DNA of 64,000 nucleotides from Chlorops oryzae (taxonomy: Eukaryota; Arthropoda; Insecta; Diptera; Chloropidae), in assembly GCA_020466095.1 (NCBI GenBank), contig CM035806.1:99331090-99395089 (forward strand), in the 5' to 3' direction. Position 1 is the stretch's first letter, and each line of letters opens with the position of its first letter. Both the position numbers and the translations under genes were made by a program. The notes under the pieces are model-generated. The model saw only the letters and a program-made list of their open reading frames with translations. It made no database searches and was not told the origin of the DNA. Shown here in pieces: positions 1 to 11,679 of the stretch.

Positions 1-1296
1 ATGATGCAGTTCAAAAGATAGTGGAATTTCCACCCATTTAGAAAAAAAATGGCTGATGTGTTTCATGCCATTACAAGGTTAGACCCTATGAAGCTCGTTA
101 TAATTTTAAAAAACACACAAATTATTTCTTATAATTTATAGCATAATTTTAGGAAGTTCCTTAATGTTCCTTATGGTCGATTTGACGGCTCGAAATCCAA
201 GAAATATTTTCTGTTGCCCTATATATATTATATACTTATAATAACTTTTAATTTTTTTTGGACACTCAGCACACTACTAGGCATTCAAAATTTATAGATT
301 TTTGCTTGAAAAATCAACATTAATCAACATTTTAAAATATTTATTAAAGAAAATATGCTTTTTGAGATGTTTACCCCCACAATGACGACAAAAAAGTAGT
401 CGAATTTGCAAAGAGAACCTTTGTTTACAATTGCGCAAGATTAATGCCATAAATAACTATATATGTCACTCAGGAGCCGTTTCCATTTTGGCTCTTTTCA
501 CCACGGTCTTGGGTAACCACCAAAATGAGAATTTTTCACTTAGGTACTCACCAAAAGTATTTCTCTCTCGCTCTTTATTTGCCTGCCCAGTAACATCTCT
601 TTCTAAATGGAGCAAAACGTCCCGCGTAATATCTATGAGACTGGCATACAGTAGTTTCGCTCTATAAGAAAGTCGATTTTGCCAAGAAATTTCATTCTTA
701 TATCCGGTTTCTTCTTATATAAGAGCCCGTTTATAAGAAAATTCGCTGTTATTAAAAAAAAGCCCGTATCCTATAATATATATTAATAACACTGTGCTTG
801 AATTTGATACTTTTTTTTTACCGACAACATGCAGACGAATGTCGTAAACATAATTGAGGGCCGCTGAATTCAGTCCCATCAACCATTTTTATACCCAGCG
901 TAAGCAGGGTATATTAGTTTTGTGCGAATCTTGTAACAGGGAGAACTAAGCTCCGGAGATATAGACATATAGTCCGACACGCATTTTGGGGGGAGGATTT
1001 GACACCTTGTCTTTAAAGTAATTGAAAAAATTTTACATTAATTTTTGTTGTATCATTAATTTTTTTAAATTGGCTACGAATAAGAAAACGGCTGCCTTGA
1101 ACATTTTTTTCCCAAATTCTATATTTACCATTTTATAGATTTTTTTACATACAAGCTGTCGCTTGTATACCGTCATGCCTTATATGTCGTGCATATATGT
1201 GAAGTAAGGTGGATCGTTTTGTACGACAACAAAAAAATTAAAATTGCCCTAGTGAAATAAGACTCTACAATTTTTTTTGGAGAAAGATTGCTCAGG
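1..1296. other. gene-poor AT-rich sequence
   Basis: No coding region is supported here. Around 888-910 there is a small palindrome (TATACCC...GGGTATA) of the kind found at the edge of many dipteran DNA repeats. About 300-440 shows a diverged resemblance to about 2990-3180 (shared wording around GAGATGTTT and AACCTTTGTTT), so both are probably old copies of one repeat. Confidence 0.5.
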
Positions 1297-1304
1297 GATA
1301 TGCC

Positions 1305-2884
1305 TAATGATACCAACTGTTCTGATTTAGGCAGGACAAGTTCTGAATTGCAGAAGCCAGTTCTGATTTAGTTTTAAGAAAAATCAGAACTCTGATTTTC
1401 CGGAATGTGTTCTGATTTGTTCTGATTTTCCATTGATATCTAAATATGGTAATCCGCATGTCCACCAACATTCATTTAAATGAACATTCACCCATTATTT
1501 CTTTTTTAAATTTAAAATCGAATAATCGATAGCATATACATATGTATATCGAAGCACATTGCAACACTATAAGACATACAATGACATCCCTATTCGCTAA
1601 TTCATTTTCTTCTTCGTTTTCTTCGCTTGAACAAACGCAATATTACATGATCAATCGAAATATGATTTTAAAGCAAGCAAAGAAGTAACGGCAGCCACTG
1701 CAAGTGCTAACAGCACAAGCACTTCAGCAAGCCACCACTGCACTAAGGGCTAGAAAGTCATTTTTTTTGGCGAAAAGTCTAGAAAAGGAGAAAGAGCATC
1801 GAATTTTAGCACAAAGGTGCAGAGAACAACTCTTAGATCGATGTTAAAATTAAATTTTTATTGGAAGATTTTTAAGGGTACCTCCAGTACTAGGGTGTGT
1901 TCGGGACAACACATAAAAGCGTCCAAAATCCGCAATTCCTAATTTTTTTCAATGAAAATCGGTGTGTGAGTTCGTTTTGTTTGGGACTTAATAGACAACA
2001 TTCTGAAGCTTCATTTCTGTATAGGTTTTATGGACTGCCGAGGACTGCTTCATATTTTTTGTTCTCACAGAACATAAGGAAAATTCAAAAATTTATTTAA
2101 AAAAAGCTTCAAGTGTTTAGCTTAACTTGTTTCATATACTAAAAAAAAACCCACACAAAAGAGTGATGAGGTTTTATTGTACATACCCTGAATGCTACTA
2201 TCCATATTTAAAAAAATTTAGTTTCGAAGAAATTGATTAAAAAATTTGAACAGACAATCTCACTTAATTTCAATTATTTGGAACGCCAAGCCGCATGTTG
2301 TTTGCTTTGTGAACTTTGACAGGCTGTCAAATTAAAAGGGTTACCAATAGAAAAAAATGAAGTCGTTTTTATAATGGTCAGAGTATTTTCTTACTATATG
2401 CATACTAATTTTTTCCAAATTACTACACAAAAATTTCGACTTTTTGTCAAAAAAAGCGGCCAGCTGGCACATAGTGCACTGGAGAAAGTCTTATATCGGT
2501 GTGCATAAATGATTCAGAAGAAGATGAGTAGCCAGTATCGGGGATATAAAAGTTTTAATTGTTATGGAAATGTATTTTTTTTTATGTTCAGCAGAATCCT
2601 GAGGTTTAGGTTTTATTGTTGTTTTAATAAAAGTGCTCTCAAAAATAAGGTTAATTTGGTTTGATTTCCCTAATGTTTTAATAACTGGCCCTTATTTTTT
2701 GTTAAGATTTGCCTAGAGGTGTAAAAAATGTACTAAAATGAACATTCAGATTTTAAAATGTAGTCTGATTTTTGTTCTGATTTATGTTCTGATTTTTCTA
2801 GCCCATGTTCTGAATAGTTCTGCCTTTTGAATTCGATTTGTGGCCGATGTTCTGCTTTTTCTTCCCAAACAATTGGTATCATTA
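1305..2884. mobile_element. non-autonomous DNA transposon, hAT-like (8-bp TSD)
   Basis: The ends TAATGATACCAA and TTGGTATCATTA are inverted repeats. They are flanked by the same 8-bp sequence, GATATGCC, at 1297-1304 and 2885-2892. An 8-bp target duplication is typical of hAT elements and a few other superfamilies. Both subterminal regions carry clusters of a TTCTGATTT motif, in the same orientation at each end. No transposase is visible, so this is a deletion derivative or a MITE-like element. Confidence 0.7.
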
Positions 2885-3305
2885 GATATGCCTAAAAGCA
2901 TGCTACAAATTATTGAAATTTTTACCTAATCAAAAAATTTTGAATTGAATCTGTCACATTTTTATTGTTAGCTTAATTTTAGGCATGGGAAATAATAAAA
3001 ATTTGCTTGAAAATAAATTGGTCATTTGAAGATAGTTATTAAAGAATATATACAATTTGTTCAATGGCTTGAGTTTTGGGGGACGTTGAAGTGATTGTTT
3101 CTCTGCTTTTTGAGATGTTTTCACCAACAATGATGACCAAAATAAGTCGAATATAGCATGAAAAACCTTTGTTTGCCAAAGCGGAGGGTTAAAATTCACA
3201 TTTGACCTATAGTTTCTTCGGCATAATTATTAAGTATGGGCAACAGAATAATATTCTGCTAGGGCAATTGGAGGTTACAAAATCGATCCACTTTATTGTA
3301 TATAT

Positions 3306-4332
3306 CAGAGCTGTAAAAAATTTAAATCATTTCGGATTTAAATCATTTTGATTTATTTATCTTTTGATTGCAATCATTTTAATCGAAAATCATGAAGATT
3401 TAAATCTGATTTAATTCTTTGATGATTGCCTTAAGATGATTTATAAATCACTTCTCTGCAATCAATTGATTTATATTTTGAATTGTCAATCATTTGATTT
3501 AAATCAAAAAGGATTTAAATCATTTGATTTAATTCAAAATGATTTCAATCATGTGATTTAAATCCAAAAAGATTTAAATCATTTGATTTAAATCAGAAAG
3601 ATTTCAATCATTTGATTTAAATCCAAAAAAATTTAAATCATTTTTGAATGCAATCAGAAAGATTTCAATCATTTGATTTAAATACAAAAAAATTTAAATC
3701 AGTGTTGATTTAATTCAAAAATGATTTAAATCACTCTATGTAAATCAAACAAGTGAGACTGATGTAGTAGTAGATATAAAAAGTGCATAACCACTAAACA
3801 GATAGTTTTAGTGAAATATGAAGTGCACTAATTCGGGTTTGTAGTGTCGGGCTTACCTGACCACATCAGTCTCACTTGTTTGATTTACATAGAGTGATTT
3901 AAATCATTTTTGAATTAAATCAACACTGATTTAAATTTTTTTGTATTTAAATCAAATGATTGAAATCTTTCTGATTTCATTCAAAAATGATTTAAATTTT
4001 TTTGGATTTAAATCAAATGATTGAAATCTTTCTGATTTAAATCAAATGATTTAAATCTTTTTGGATTTAAATCACATGATTGAAATCATTTTGAATTAAA
4101 TCAAATGATTTAAATCCTTTTTGATTTAAATCAAATGTTTGACAATTCAAAATATAAATCAATTGATTGCAGCAAAGTGATTTATAAATCATCTTGAGGC
4201 AATCATCATAGAATTAAATCAGATTTAAATCTTCATGATTTTCAAGTAAAATGAATTAAATCTTTTTTTTCTAATCAGGCTGTGATTGATTCTTGAATCA
4301 ATCTTGAAATGATTGATTCATTTACAGCTCTG
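3306..4332. mobile_element. hAT-like foldback element with long inverted arms
   Basis: The element begins CAGAGCTGTAAA and ends with its complement, ...TTACAGCTCTG. The flanking 8-bp target duplication GTATATAT (3298-3305 and 4333-4340) is exact. The arms, about 460 bp each, are nearly perfect inverted copies separated by a short centre of about 90 bp. Each arm is itself built from dozens of short ATTTAAATCA-type units, so the arms are internally repetitive as well as complementary. No coding capacity is seen; it would have been mobilised by a hAT transposase supplied elsewhere. Confidence 0.85.
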
Positions 4333-4555
4333 GTATATATGTATAATAAAAACTCAAATTGTGTGTACAAATTGTTTATCAAATAAATGTCTATGGTATA
4401 TATATTTTAGTTTTTGGTGTGCCGCGGAGTTAAAAAAAAAAAACAAAACTGGTGGGCCGTGAGTGAGAAAAGGTTGCGAAGCACTGGTCTACGTGATTGT
4501 CTACGTCGACGTGTAGACAATTACAAATTGGCGTAAAATGCCCAACACTGGTGCT

Positions 4556-4834
4556 ACATATAATAATTAATAAAATAAATAAATTTAAAAATAGTCAAAA
4601 CAAAAAATGAAATTTTTCTTTTTTCTCAGTCGCTGGTGCTAGGCCATTTTCCTGCCCCTTTTCGCTAGCGAAATGACTGGTTAAAGGTGGCGCATAAAAG
4701 GACGACCTGTCCCCGGCAATGAGATCGTAATGTTAAATTCGCCAGCGTCTTGGATAGGAAAGGGACCGATCTCCGACACCCAGTGACTAGTGAAATCGCT
4801 AGTGTTGTGGTGGCTCCGCTGACTACTGGGATGT
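4556..4834 (+). repeat. dispersed repeat, inverted copy at 34.9 kb
   Basis: About 280 bp here match the reverse complement of 34941-35213 with few differences. The match ends at CTGACTACTGGG, which is one of the terminal inverted repeats of the element at 34941-35865. This is therefore a truncated copy of that element. Confidence 0.75.
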
Positions 4835-5253
4835 CAGAAGTCGATCACGCCGTTAAAATTTTGTCTAACCAAAGGCGTTCATCTGTGTTTTTTATTCAAG
4901 GCAATGTACTTCTCCGAATAGCACAATTTGGGATAAAGATAAAGAAGGAATTTTCTCCTTTTTTGATTGAAATGATTTAAGTTTTTTTTTTTTTAAAATG
5001 GAATGAACTTCAAAATACATAATCCGAAATATTTAAATTTTCGTAGGTATACATATATGCAATGGCTGAATTTTTTCTCTGTGCAGGCTCGCCTGACTAT
5101 AAAACCCTTAATTTTTGGATTTTTATTTGATTTCATTTAATTTATGTACGAATTTTTGATGACAATTTGGTCCGCTCTTGATAATTTACATTTCTTTCAT
5201 ATTAAGACTATTTCATAGAAATTTATTTAAAAAAAATATTTCTTTTGTTTAAG
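4835..5253. other. upstream intron sequence of myoglianin
   Basis: No exon is recognised here. The stretch ends in a good polypyrimidine tract and AG (ttcttttgtttaag, to 5253) in front of the myoglianin exon, so it is probably intron. The 5' exons of myoglianin are not recognised further upstream in the window. Confidence 0.5.
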
Positions 5254-6163
5254 TCCCTCGTATTAGGCACAGCAGAAGAAGTGATTTTCTGAGTTTTCGA
5301 TTTGAAAAACAGGAAGAAATGAAAATAACACGGACTATTTTGCATTTTTACATACGCGGGAGGGAGTGGATATCAGAACACGAGCCAGAATTATTAAAGC
5401 GACTGGAAGAAAATAACGCAAGAGATAAATCTTCGGATATAATAATAAGCGTTCATTTGGCTTTGAGGCGAGCCAATTCATTTAACTATACGCATACAGT
5501 TCAGTTAACGGAATCACGCCACAGTATATCTGATGGACTGGGAATTTGGCAGGCGATCGATCTCAAAGACTTGGCGGATTATTGGGAGCAGGGCGATGAT
5601 CCAAATCAGATAATCGTTATAAAAACTTCCGATGTATGGATGCGGTATTTCGTTGTCACTGGAACGAAAGATGTCCGAAACGAAATGACAACAACAATGA
5701 ATGCGGCGGCGCTGGTATGTTCGAAATTGCTAAACAAATATCGGAAAAATAAAAGATTTCTTTCTCCCCCCGCCCCCTCTTTTAGACAGCTTACATTGAA
5801 GTTCGTACAGAAAATAGGCCTGGGCGACACAGAAATAAGAGAAGTACATCCATGGACTGTAAAGAAAGTGATAAAGAGGAGCGATGCTGTCGTTATCCGC
5901 TAAAAGTCAATTTCACAAGTTTCGGATGGTCATTTGTGGTCGCTCCTACTGATTTCGATGCTTACTTTTGCAATGGCGAATGTAAGCTTGGGTTTTTAGA
6001 GCAAAATCCGCACACACATATCGCCTCGCTTTCCAGATCTGCCTCGCCGTGCTGTTCACCCACTAAAATGAGCTCGTTAACTCTTCTCTATTTCAATACG
6101 GAACACAATTTGGTTATTAGTACGATACCAAATATGACTGTCGAAAAATGTAGTTGTTCCTAA
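5254..6163 (+). CDS. myo: myoglianin (GDF8/11-type TGF-beta ligand), last two coding exons
   Basis: Two exons, 5254(or 5267)-5714 and 5786-6163, are joined across a 71-nt intron (GTATGT...TTTTAG) that restores one reading frame. The first encodes part of the TGF-beta prodomain, including LHFYIRGREWI. The second carries a furin-type site, RHRNKR (last Arg codon 5840-5842), followed by a mature ligand of 106 residues with nine cysteines. It contains CCRYPLKVNFTSFGW, the FDAYFCNGEC knot and a C-terminal CSCS. This pattern is that of the GDF8/GDF11 branch, called myoglianin in insects. In flies it is a secreted ligand acting through the Activin receptor branch in muscle and glia, with roles in neuron remodelling and metamorphosis. 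The upstream part of the prodomain and the signal peptide lie outside or are not recognised, so the start is partial. The exact 5' acceptor is uncertain. Confidence 0.93.
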
Positions 6164-6292
6164 AAAAAAAAAAACAATTTCAATTGCGAGATTGTTAAAT
6201 ATTTTTTTCTTAAGGACCTGGCAAACCATCGACTCACTAATACCATGTTAATGAAATCATATGCATTTATCATTATTTAATTAGATATAGGT

Positions 6293-6298
6293 AATAAA
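6293..6298 (+). terminator. AATAAA poly(A) signal of myoglianin
   Basis: An AATAAA hexamer lies 130 nt after the myoglianin stop codon, which is a plausible 3' end for this transcript. Confidence 0.5.
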
Positions 6299-6920
6299 AG
6301 AAAACGTCCTTCAATTATTTTTTAAAAGTAAGCAGAAGAAGCTTAGCTGGGGAAATCAAATCCAAGACTTTTATTCAATGTGGAAAGCTTTTCGGGCTGA
6401 TCTTTACTGCCGATGCAATGGAATGAGATACACAGTATGGAAAAAAACTAGGTATATGTACATATGTAAGTATATTGCTCTGACTGTTATTCCAAAACAT
6501 ACTAACAGAGATCTGGGTGACGGTGTTTGAAGAAGCCGTTCAAGATCCATCGGTAATTATAGAAACCATTACATAATGAAGTCTCTTAACTTTAAAAATC
6601 TAAAAATTTTAAACTTCTCACAGACGGTTATAGAGTTAGAGCGAAAAACGTGAAGGAACCCAATTTTTGCCCGGTATATTCAGTATTTTTGATAACTATA
6701 AATGAATTATTCGTGTGTTCATTTTTTTCTAAAGCGTCATCTCCTGCCTCCTTGCTCTCAGTTTCATTGAAAAGTAACTCTAACAGTCCTTCAATGGTGT
6801 CATCTTTGTCAGTTGGTTTTCTCGAAAATTCTCGCTTAACAAAATCTGTTTCAGCTTTAGTGTCATCTAACGGATTTAATTCTTCATTTACGATCTGTTC
6901 CCTACTAAATGTGTTGTATG

Positions 6921-6978
6921 GCGTTGAATCTGATTCGTTGTTATTAAGCGTTGTGTCAAGATCATTTAATTTTCTATA
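6921..6978. repeat. 58-bp direct repeat, left flank of mariner
   Basis: The 58 bp starting GCGTTGAATCTGATTCGTTG recur exactly at 8314-8371, on the other side of the mariner. Mariner elements normally duplicate only TA, so this long duplication needs another explanation. Confidence 0.9.
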
Positions 6979-8313
6979 ACAGGTTGGCTGATAAGTCCCC
7001 GGTCTAACAAAGAAAAACACTTTTTTTTTTGTCAAAATTCGTTTTTATTATTCAACATAGTTCCCTTCAAGAGCGATACAACGATTATAACGACCTTCCA
7101 ATTTTTTGAAACCATTTTGGTAGTACTCCTTCGGTTTTGCCTCAAAATAGGCATCAGTTTCGGCGATCACCTCTTCATTGCAGCCAAATTTTTTCCCTGC
7201 GAGCATCCTTTTGAGGTCTGAGAACAAGAAAACGTCGCTGGGGGCCAGATCTGGAGAATACGGTAGGGTGGGGAAGCAATTCGAAGCCTAATTCATGAAT
7301 TTTTGCCATAGTTCTCAATGACTTGTGGCACGGTGCGTTGTCTTGGTGGAACAACACTTTTTTCTTCTTCATATGGGGCCGTTTTGCCGCGATTTCGACC
7401 TTCAAACGCTCCAATAACGACATATAATAGTCACTGTTGATGGTTTTTCCCTTCTCAAGATAATCGATAAAAATTATTCCATGCCCATCCCAAAAAACAG
7501 AGGCCATTACTTTGCCAGCGGACTTTTGAGTCTTTCCACGCTTCGGAGACGGTTCACCGATCGCTGTCCACTCAGCCGACTGTCGATTGGACTCAGGAGT
7601 GTAGTGATAGAGCCATGTTTCATCCATTGTCACATATCGACGCAAAAACTCGGGTGTATTGCGAGTTAACGGCTGCAAACACCGCTCAGAATCCTCAACA
7701 CGTTGTTGTTTTTGGTCAAATGTGAGCTCGCGCGGCACCCATGTTTGCACAGAGCTTTTTCATATCCAAATATTGATGAATGATATGACCAACACGTTCC
7801 TTTGATATCTTTAAGGCCTCTGCTATCTCGATCAACTTCATTTTACGGTCATTCAAAATCATTTTGTGAATTTTTTTGATGTTTTCGTCGGTAACCACCT
7901 CTTTCGGGCGTCCACTGCGTTCACCGTCCTCCGTGCTCATTTCACCACGCTTGAATTTTGCATACCAATCAATTATTGTTGATTTTCCTGGGGCAGAGTC
8001 CGGAAACTCATTTATCAAGCCAAGTTCTTTGCTTCCACTGTATTTTTTCACAATCTTCAGAAAACAGTATTTTATCAAAACACGAAATTCCTTTTTTTTC
8101 CGATTTTTAGTTCACTAATAACAAAAGTTGCTTCACAATAGACGCTCTATCTTCACAAGACTAATTAGCAACTTAGCAGAACGTCTTTAAATTTTCAGAC
8201 ATTATTTCGAATCATTTGAAGGTTCCACTGAATATTTCAGAAAAATAATAATGCATTTAATACTAGTCGACGCCATTTAGTGTCAACGGGACTTATCAGC
8301 CAACCTTGTTTGA
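6979..8313 (-). mobile_element. decayed mariner transposon
   Basis: Terminal inverted repeats are visible: ACAGGTTGGCTGATAAGTCC at the left and the complement of ACAAGGTTGGCTGATAAGTC at the right. A TA precedes the left end but no TA follows the right end; instead both sides carry the same 58-bp host sequence. The body encodes a mariner transposase on the minus strand that is broken by frameshifts. Confidence 0.9.
7048..8078 (-). pseudogene. mariner transposase, frameshifted
   Basis: Minus-strand segments reproduce a mariner transposase in order. There is an N-terminal helix-turn-helix region (8078-7716), then a WVPRELT motif, then catalytic-core pieces TMDETWLYHY, HQDNAPCH and, in another frame, YSPDLAPSD. 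The last is followed by the usual C-terminal region to a stop at 7048. This is the D,D34D arrangement of mariner. At least two frame changes are needed, one near 7716-7750 and one near 7290, so the protein is not made whole. Confidence 0.88.
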
Positions 8314-8371
8314 GCGTTGAATCTGATTCGTTGTTATTAAGCGTTGTGTCAAGATCATTTAATTTTCTATA
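8314..8371. repeat. 58-bp direct repeat, right flank of mariner
   Basis: Exact second copy of 6921-6978; it also belongs to the coding sequence of the split minus-strand gene. Confidence 0.9.
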
Positions 8372-8614
8372 TGTTATTATAACTTCTTCTCTTCTATTAC
8401 GACAGTTGTGAAACCGATAAAACCAAACGGCTGTCTTTCTCTTGAAGATTATAATTAAGCTTAGTATAAAAAGCCATAGAAATTCAAAAACGCTGGTTCC
8501 ATTTTCGCCTTCAATGCATTCTTCATCTTGAATGTCTTGTCTTGATTCATTTCTCCCATTTAATATTTCTACCCTTTCGGAATGAAAATAAGTTATTAAA
8601 TTGTACGTTTGCAT

Positions 8615-9397
8615 TTGTTTTTAGTGGATGTTTATACTCGTAAACTCCCAGGGGCCTATTCTCTACGTTGAAATTCTTCCTTTGACTGTTTTTTAATTAA
8701 ATTTTTTTTTTTTACTTTCGATATTTTTTATTTTATTTACGAAGTGCAAGTTTATTTCGTCTTTGAGCACAATATCATCTATATACCTATTTGCTATTGA
8801 AGAATTTCTATTCTTTATTTTTAACAAATTTTCCTTTTTACTTTCTATATTTATTATACTCTATTAAATATCCCGGGCCTATTATCTAAATCTTCGAAGA
8901 AGATCTTTCCCCTGGTTAAATTTTTAAAGGATGGCATTATTGTATTTCTATTAGTTCGAATTCAAATTAGCGTTGATAAGTGGTTTTTCGCTTCGGACTA
9001 CATTTTGGCTGTGATTGCAAAACCGTTTTTTAAATTTAATATGCCGTTTATTCTCAATATAACTCATGTTTCTAAAATATATGTAAAAAACTGTGCAATT
9101 ATTATTCTGAGCCTCGGACGTGAATAAACAAGTGAATCTAACCAAAATATTGGAATTCATTGTTAACTTGTTAACAGTAAGGACTTTGGGCAAAAAAAAA
9201 AAATATTTTATTCAAAAGTTTTTTTTTTTTTTTTTAACTCACCATATTTTTGTGCGTGTCTTACGCTCTGTCGATTTTCTGCTTTCCGTCTTCCGATTAT
9301 TTCTTTGGTCTTCAGCTCTGTCTTTTTACTCTATTTTATTATACAATTTTCGACTAATCTTGGATTTTCTTATACAACTCTTAATAAGCCGTATTGC
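8615..9397. other. intergenic sequence, no gene seen
   Basis: AT-rich sequence upstream of the minus-strand membrane-protein gene. Short chance frames only; no family resemblance or splice-consistent coding was found. Confidence 0.5.
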
Positions 9398-9615
9398 TAA
9401 GGTGTCCTTTGGAGTTATCAACTCTCCCAGACCCTGTTGGATTTGGTATCACCGCTCTCCAACAGTTTATAACAGTACAACTTAAATAAAGTTAATATAA
9501 AAATGATCGGTGTTATTCCGCCCACTTCGCGCCGTTTTTACTAAGGTGTCCTTTGGAGTTATCAACTCTCCCAGACCCCGTTGGATTTGGTATCACCGCT
9601 CTCCAACAGTTTATA
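9398..9615. repeat. two 75-bp direct copies separated by 68 bp
   Basis: Positions 9398-9472 and 9541-9615 are the same 75-bp sequence (starting CTAAGGTGTCCTTTGGAGTT) with one mismatch noticed. They abut the truncated internal part of the LTR element to their right. Function unknown. Confidence 0.85.
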
Positions 9616-9746
9616 GTAACTGGTTCGAAAATGGGTGGAATATTCACCAATTTTAACCGATTATCAGGATTGTCGTTCTTTGAAAACCGCACGGATCGTA
9701 GTTCGTTCCCGACTTAACTTTATTCGAAAACCGGCTGCGCCATAAA

Positions 9747-10494
9747 TGTTGTGTCGTCTAGGGAGCGCGTCTAAGTAGATTAACGCAAGGAATTGCTCCA
9801 AACCCTTTAATGTTGAATATAGCTTTTATTTATTTCTTTTAAAGCTAACATTAAATCCTTATGCTAACTAACTTAACTGAGCTATTCCCTAGCTAACACG
9901 GAGATCCACACTTTAACGTCCTGGCTCGTGAGTAGGTGCGTTAAAGTTGAGATCTACTGAATACTTCGGTTCACGGTTCTGACTGTAGTCCTCTTCCAGT
10001 GCACGAATCTCAGTTTAAATAAAGAGATATTGCTGTTCTAGCAATATCGGTTGTTGCGACACTCTTCTGGGTCATCTCGATTGTTGTTGTTGCGCGTTCC
10101 CAATATATCAGGCCGATCAGGTCAGCTTACTCATTGTTGTTGCGTGCTGCTGTTGCTTAATACCTCTAGCGTCAGCTTTATTCCAGTATTCGCCTGCTAC
10201 GTGTTGTTGTTGTTGTTATTATTATTGGAGCAGGTCAGTATTTAAGACGAATGAACTTCTTGTGCATAGCTTATGCGACACTAATTGCTGACTAGATGTT
10301 TCGGCCATTTCGTCTTGCCGCTCACTCGCCCGATCCAATCGTCTGATGTTCTTAGTATTTGCGATCATTGGCTTTGATTGTTTACGCCAGCGTTAATGTT
10401 TTATTGATTCTGAACGCCGGTGTTTTCGCTGTTGTACTTTATCGCATATCGAAATAAGGTATAAGAACTGTTTGTGCGGTTGTGACACACAACA
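9747..10494 (-). mobile_element. old minus-strand LTR with adjoining primer-binding site
   Basis: The segment starts TGTTGTGT and ends ACACAACA on the + strand, the TG...CA inverted termini of an LTR. Just outside its left end (9723-9746), read on the minus strand, is TGGCGCAGCCGG, the same primer-binding core that follows the 5' LTR of the intact element at 50821. It is thus a 5' LTR plus a short piece of leader from a related retrotransposon in the opposite orientation. The rest of the element is gone. GTT/GTTATT microsatellite tracts are present inside. Confidence 0.65.
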
Positions 10495-10496
10495 TA

Positions 10497-10660
10497 CACG
10501 AGGCGTTTTTAACGCGCGTTTCGTCGCTCGCGTGTCGAGTTTGTAGTATAGTGGTATAAAGATGTAAGCGAGGTAGGCAAACACGCAAGGGCAGCTCTAC
10601 CCCGCCGTCCTACTAACTGGACACGTGAGTTAAGAAACGCGCATTAAAAAACGCCTCGTG
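10497..10660. mobile_element. MITE with TA target duplication
   Basis: CACGAGGCGTTTTTAACGCG and its near complement form inverted ends about 28 bp long around a centre of about 100 bp. TA flanks both ends (10495-10496, 10661-10662), as for Tc1/mariner-type MITEs. Confidence 0.6.
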
Positions 10661-11254
10661 TATAACAGCACTTACTTGTATTTTTTTTTTAATTATCGAT
10701 GTTGCAAGCATTCAGAACCTTAAAACGATGGCCAGAGATATAATATGACCGGAGATAATACGTAGATGTTACCAAACGCTTATTTTATGGTTCATTTACT
10801 CCGAAAATTTAATAACTCTCAACATTATAATACAAAAATGCATAAATCTAGTTGCTGGCCGTTTCTGCGATTTGGCCTCCATCCATAAAATTTATCGATA
10901 AATCCTTCAACACACACTGTACAAGCCTTGTGCGCGCAAAGATGGATTTTCAGTCCGCATTGACATGTTTCCATTTCCTTTATCCGCACACTCGATCTCA
11001 GTGGAATCTCGATAAAATTGAGATCTTTTTACCAACACATAATACAAACCGCTTCTACAAACATCGCCGAAAATCAATATATTTTGATCTACGCGAAATG
11101 TACGCGCAACACACTCACACAACATGCTTGTACAATCATGGATTTGTGCAAATGCTTGCATGGTGTATTTGAGGCTTTACCAATCCACAGATTCGATAAT
11201 TAGGGCGATACTGGTATCGATAAACTCGCACGCCTAATACGCTATATACACGTA
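10661..11254. other. intergenic sequence, no gene seen
   Basis: Mixed composition without a convincing exon. Short overlapping frames near 10850-11200 on both strands show no recognisable family. Confidence 0.4.
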
Positions 11255-11502
11255 AATGGGCTCTACGCAGATATGCAGGAAGTAAACCTATACTAAACAC
11301 ATGCAAAAAACCGAAAAAGTACTTTCAGTTACTTCTGATACTTCAACGAATACGCAGATTAAAAGCAATCGAGCATGCAGGGTTGCATTTGAGTCATACA
11401 TTTTCTATATATCTGTCGACCTGTCATCGAAATTTCAACTCTGATTTCCTTTTTTAACAAGAACGAGCTCTATACTTCCTGCATATCTGCGTAGAGCCCA
11501 TT
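11255..11502. mobile_element. MITE with 29-bp inverted ends
   Basis: AATGGGCTCTACGCAGATAT at the left is matched by its complement at the right end (GCGTAGAGCCCATT), with the pairing extending over about 29 bp. The body has no coding capacity. The superfamily is not clear because no certain target duplication was found. Confidence 0.7.
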
Positions 11503-11679
11503 ATGGTACAATCCAAAAACTTTAAATTTTGCAAAATTTGGCGAATGGTGGCCATGGTCACTGTTTAACCCAAATAGTGCACTATATTTGGCTGCTAAAC
11601 GCCCGATTTCAAATAGTGAAAATTAAAGTTTTTCAAAACTTCGCGAATGGTGGTCATGGTCAGATTATAACCGTAATGA

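Larger units (their letters stand above)
6628..8614 (-). pseudogene. unrecognised one-pass membrane protein gene, split by mariner
   Basis: On the minus strand a reading frame opens with ATG at 8614 in a good fly context (AACAAATG). It encodes an acidic N-terminus and a hydrophobic segment near residues 45-62 (FLWLFILSLIIIF), followed by basic residues: a single membrane span. At 8314 it runs into a mariner insertion and stops at 8237 after about two dozen element-derived residues. The rest of the protein, acidic and rich in Glu, Asp and Asn, resumes in frame at 6978 and ends at 6628. The same 58-bp coding segment is present on both sides of the insertion. Without the insertion the protein would be roughly 215 residues. 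I do not recognise the family. The gene is convergent with myoglianin, their ends being about 460 bp apart. Whether a gene free of the insertion exists in the population cannot be told from here. Confidence 0.6.

Noticed and set aside
3306..4332. A CRISPR-like array of short repeats
   Set aside because: The units are contiguous AT-rich variants in inverted arms with transposon ends and a target duplication, in a eukaryotic genome.
4750..4980. 76-residue frame upstream of myoglianin as a 5' exon
   Set aside because: It overlaps a dispersed repeat shared with 34.9 kb and has no prodomain resemblance.
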